The position numbers and the translations under genes were made by a program. Of a stretch of DNA of 64,000 nucleotides, positions 56,740 to 64,000 are shown in pieces (positions within the stretch are counted from its first letter, which is position 1; every line of letters starts with the position of its first letter). This DNA comes from CAYWBU01 sp942491525 (GTDB lineage Bacteria; Desulfobacterota; Desulfomonilia; UBA1062): positions 1 to 64,000 of the forward strand of contig CALOBW010000002.1 in assembly GCA_942491525.1 (NCBI GenBank), read 5' to 3'. Below the pieces are notes generated by a model that made no database searches, had not been told where the DNA came from, and saw only the letters and a program-made list of their open reading frames with translations.

Positions 56740-57111
56740 CTACTTAGGTCTCTTAGTACCGTATTTTGATCTACCCTGGCGACGGCTGGCGACGCCCTCA
56801 GTGTCCATAACGCCACGAATGATGTGGTAGCGTACACCGGGAAGGTCCTTTACACGACCGCCCCTGATCATGACGACTGAGTGCTCCTGCAGGTTGTGCC
56901 CCTCACCGGGGATATATGAAGTCACTTCGTATCCGTTGGTCAGTCTGACCCTGGCTACTTTACGCAGAGCTGAGTTCGGCTTCTTCGGAGTTGTGGTATA
57001 TACTCTCACACAAACGCCGCGCTTCTGCGGACAAGCTTCCAGAGCTCTGTTTTTCTTCTGCTTTTTAACTGTAGTTCTTCCTTTTCTAACCAACTGATTA
57101 AGCGTAGGCAT
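56740..57111 (-). CDS. rpsL: 30S ribosomal protein S12
   Basis: 123 residues: 'MPTLNQLVRKGRTTVKKQKK'. The decoding-centre loops read 'TTTPKKPNSALRKVARVRLT' and 'IRGGRVKDLPGVRYHIIRGV', i.e. the streptomycin-sensitive wild-type lysines. A 99-nt gap with a hairpin separates it from rpoC. Confidence 0.97.
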   Translation of the reverse strand: MPTLNQLVRKGRTTVKKQKKNRALEACPQKRGVCVRVYTTTPKKPNSALRKVARVRLTNGYEVTSYIPGEGHNLQEHSVVMIRGGRVKDLPGVRYHIIRGVMDTEGVASRRQGRSKYGTKRPK

Positions 57112-57142
57112 ATCCTATTTCCCTTCTCATGTTCATCAATTA

Positions 57143-57176
57143 AAGTCTGCGACCGCTATAGAGCGGACGCAGACTT
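57143..57176 (-). terminator. Strong hairpin between rpoC and rpsL
   Basis: A 15-bp stem (AAGTCTGCG-a-CCGCT with AGCGG-a-CGCAGACTT, one A-A mismatch) around an ATAG loop. On the minus strand it is followed by TTAATTG, a weak T tract. It could be a partial terminator or RNase III site that tunes ribosomal genes relative to rpoBC. Confidence 0.6.
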
Positions 57177-57210
57177 CTAACAATGGTTTAATCTCAATGT
57201 CAAGGCTTTT

Positions 57211-61545
<4,335 letters not shown>

Positions 61546-61558
61546 TGTTCACCCCTTC

Positions 61559-64000
61559 TTAAGCTTTACCTTCGATCAGATTCATGTCCAGACCAAGGCT
61601 CTTCAACTCTCTCATCAGCACGTTAAACGATTCCGGAATGCCAGGCTCAAGTTCATGCTGACCCTTGACAATCGATTCATACATCCTGGTTCTACCGGCC
61701 ACGTCATCCGACTTAACGGTGAGGAACTCCTGCAGCGTGTAGGCTGCGCCATAGGCCTCAATAGCCCAGACTTCCATTTCACCCATTCTCTGACCACCGA
61801 ACTGAGCCTTACCACCCAGCGGCTGCTGCGTGACCAAGGAGTAGGGTCCAATTGAACGGGCGTGAATCTTATCATCAACCAGATGGTGCAGTTTCAGGAA
61901 GTACATCAGACCGACGGTGACCTTATTATCAAAAGGCTCACCGCTGCGGCCGTCATACAGGGTAACGGTACCGTCACGATCCTGACCGACAACCTCCATG
62001 ATATCCTGAATCTCCTCCTCTGAGGCGGAGTCAAATACCGGAACAGCAGTGTTCAGGCCATCCTGGCCGAGGGTCCGGGCCAGATCCATCAGATCTTCAC
62101 GGCTGGCCTCGTCCAGCATCTTGTCGATGCGCTCGGATGAGTAGATCTTCTTAAGCATATCCTTGATCTCGGCATCGGGCAGCTGCTGCTCGATCATGTC
62201 GGCGATCTTATGCTTGAAGCCGTGCATGGCCCATCCCAGGTGAACTTCAAGCACCTGGCCGATGTTCATACGGGAGGGAACACCCAGCGGATTCAGTACG
62301 ATATCAACGGGGCGGCCATCCTCGAAGAAGGGCATATCCTCCTCGGGCAGGATGCGCGAAATAACACCCTTGTTACCGTGGCGACCGGCCATCTTATCAC
62401 CGACCGAAAGCTTACGTTTAATGGCCACATAAACCTTGACCATCTTGTTGACGCCGGGCAGCAGGTCGTCGCCGGCGCAGAACTTCTCGATCTTGTTGTC
62501 ATAGACATCGTTGATCAGGGCCTTCTGGGCATCCAGGCGGCTGATGACCTCTTCGATCTCGCTCTCAACCTCGGCCTCGCCCTCAATGCGGATATCCTTG
62601 AAGTCATCCACGGTCAGGTCGGCCAGCATGGCCTTGGTCAGCTTGACGCCGGCCTTGGCGATCACCTTGTCGCCCAGATGGCTGAGCAGCGGAGCTGCCA
62701 GCTTCTGGCCGTCCAGCAGGCCTTCGAGGCGCTGACGGGCGGCGATGGTGATGATGCGGATCTCGTCGTCACGGTCCTTCTTAAGGTCGTCAACAACTCT
62801 CTTTTCAATCTGCAGGGTACGCTCGTCACGGTCCTGACCGCGACGGTTAAAGACGCGGGCGTCGATAACGGTACCGGTAACTCCCGGCGGAACTCTCAGG
62901 GAGGTGTCCTTAACTTCAGATGCCTTCTCACCGAAAATGGCTCTCAGGAGCTTCTCTTCCGGCGAAAGCTGGGTCTCACCCTTGGGGGTAACCTTACCCA
63001 CCAGGATGTCGCCGGCCTGCACCTCGGCGCCGATGCGCACGATACCGGAGTCATCCAAGTCCTTGAGGGCCTCTTCACCGGCGTTCGGAATATCACGGGT
63101 AATCTCTTCAGTGCCCAGCTTAACGTCGCGGGCCATAACCTCAAACTCTTCAATATGAACTGAGGTGTAGTAGTCCTCTTTGACGATCCGCTCAGAAATC
63201 AGGATGGCATCCTCATAGTTGTAGCCGCCCCAGGGCATGAAGGCTACGACCAGATTCTGGCCCAGGGCCAGCTCACCGGCCTTGGTGGCCGGGCCGTCGG
63301 CGATAACCTGCCCCTTCATGACCCGCTGCCCCTTCTTGACGATGGGCTTCTGGTTGAAGGATGTGTTCTGGTTGGCGCGTTTGAACTTGGTCAGCTTGTA
63401 GATGTCGATGCCGGGATCATCCGGCTTCTCGCCCATCTCGTCGGCCATGATCACGATGCGCTCGGAGTCGACGTCATAGACTTCACCGTCACGCTTGGCA
63501 ACCACACAGACACCCGAGTCTCTGGCGATCAGATTCTCGATGCCGGTACCGACCACCGGTGATTTGGGGAAGAGCAGCGGCACAGCCTGGCGCTGCATGT
63601 TTGATCCCATCAGGGCACGGTTAGCATCGTCGTGCTCCAAGAAGGGAATCAGGTTGGCCGAAACACTGAAGAGCTGGTTGGTGGCAACGTCGCGCATGGT
63701 AACCTCTTCGCGCGGCACGGTGCCGTACTCTCCGTGGCGCACACGCACGCGCACCATATCGGCAATAATACGACCCTTCTCATCAACCGGTTCCGGAGCC
63801 TGAACAACGATCTCCTGATCCTCCTCCATGGCGCTCAGGAAGCGGATCTCGTCGGTGATGACACCGTCCTTGACCACATAGTAGGGAGTCTCGATGAAGC
63901 CGAACTCGTTGACTCTGGCATAGGTCGAAAGCGATACGATCAGACCGATGTTCGGTCCTTCGGGTGTCTCGATCGGACAGATACGGCCATAGTGAGAGGG
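61559..64000 (-). CDS. rpoB: RNA polymerase beta subunit, C-terminal part (runs off the window)
   Basis: 813 residues up to the right edge, in frame to base 64000, where it reads 'PSHYGRICPIETPEGPNIGL' (around E. coli 552-571, including the wild-type rifampicin cluster II residues). The internal GTG at 63877 is not a start. Motifs: 'MPWGGYNYEDAILISERIVK', 'VAIKRKLSVGDKMAGRHGNK', 'LGVPSRMNIGQVLEVHLGWA', and the end 'GKAQFGGQRMGEMEVWAIEA'. The main rifampicin cluster I lies outside the window. Confidence 0.97.
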   Translation of the reverse strand, partial: PSHYGRICPIETPEGPNIGLIVSLSTYARVNEFGFIETPYYVVKDGVITDEIRFLSAMEEDQEIVVQAPEPVDEKGRIIADMVRVRVRHGEYGTVPREEVTMRDVATNQLFSVSANLIPFLEHDDANRALMGSNMQRQAVPLLFPKSPVVGTGIENLIARDSGVCVVAKRDGEVYDVDSERIVIMADEMGEKPDDPGIDIYKLTKFKRANQNTSFNQKPIVKKGQRVMKGQVIADGPATKAGELALGQNLVVAFMPWGGYNYEDAILISERIVKEDYYTSVHIEEFEVMARDVKLGTEEITRDIPNAGEEALKDLDDSGIVRIGAEVQAGDILVGKVTPKGETQLSPEEKLLRAIFGEKASEVKDTSLRVPPGVTGTVIDARVFNRRGQDRDERTLQIEKRVVDDLKKDRDDEIRIITIAARQRLEGLLDGQKLAAPLLSHLGDKVIAKAGVKLTKAMLADLTVDDFKDIRIEGEAEVESEIEEVISRLDAQKALINDVYDNKIEKFCAGDDLLPGVNKMVKVYVAIKRKLSVGDKMAGRHGNKGVISRILPEEDMPFFEDGRPVDIVLNPLGVPSRMNIGQVLEVHLGWAMHGFKHKIADMIEQQLPDAEIKDMLKKIYSSERIDKMLDEASREDLMDLARTLGQDGLNTAVPVFDSASEEEIQDIMEVVGQDRDGTVTLYDGRSGEPFDNKVTVGLMYFLKLHHLVDDKIHARSIGPYSLVTQQPLGGKAQFGGQRMGEMEVWAIEAYGAAYTLQEFLTVKSDDVAGRTRMYESIVKGQHELEPGIPESFNVLMRELKSLGLDMNLIEGKA

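Overview
The window looks like a composite. From about 15.3 kb to the right end it reads as one continuous, well-formed bacterial chromosome segment. Its tandem str-S10-spc-alpha ribosomal supercluster on the minus strand, an iorA-iorB-paaK-ACT cluster, tandem MMPL-type RND permeases and RpoC features (a 'FEKPKDP' N-terminus and a large insertion in the C-terminal half) suggest a Gram-negative anaerobe of deltaproteobacterial (Desulfobacterota-like) affinity. This assignment is inferred from family resemblance only. The first ~15 kb is different: it is a string of truncated, repeatedly frameshifted gene pieces of contrasting style, joined inside genes. It is best read as a chimeric or low-quality scaffold end, though genuine gene decay cannot be excluded.

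Layout of the left part: a frameshifted glycosidase-like fragment (1-1.6 kb); a high-GC myxobacteria-like block holding a two-gene transposable element (DDE transposase plus AAA ATPase), an FG-GAP lipoprotein and an IS91-type transposase end (1.9-8.1 kb); the C-terminal two thirds of an M16 peptidase, followed by an intact OmpR-type two-component system bracketed by an inverted repeat (8.1-12.95 kb); a broken DUF4143 AAA ATPase; a sensor/ABC-substrate-binding fragment; and the first 71 codons of ileS facing it.

Layout of the main part: a CHASE-domain protein whose GGDEF site is lost but whose c-di-GMP I-site is kept (15.8-17.3 kb). An indolepyruvate:ferredoxin oxidoreductase / phenylacetate-CoA ligase / ACT operon (21.4-17.3 kb, minus) follows, with a TetR regulator. 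Then comes an aconitase-gltX-ECF S component-MBL hydrolase-ZIP transporter run (22.6-28.0 kb, plus). Next are a methyltransferase and, convergent with it, a Tat-exported metallophosphoesterase that is interrupted by a G-rich block. Two paralogous uncharacterised lipoproteins lie divergent to a TetR regulator with a clear operator and two RND/MMPL exporters (29.7-38.7 kb).

From 38.7 kb to the end, all on the minus strand, transcription runs rpoB-rpoC-rpsL-rpsG-fusA-tuf-rpsJ ... secY-adk-infA-rpmJ-rpsM-rpsK-rpoA-rplQ, closed by an ECF-type ATPase gene. rpsD and map are missing from their usual places. fusA carries a one-base frameshift in a G run, rpoC has a ~78-residue insertion just before the conserved lid region, and several genes use GTG or TTG starts. 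No tRNA, rRNA, CRISPR array or intact prophage was found by eye.
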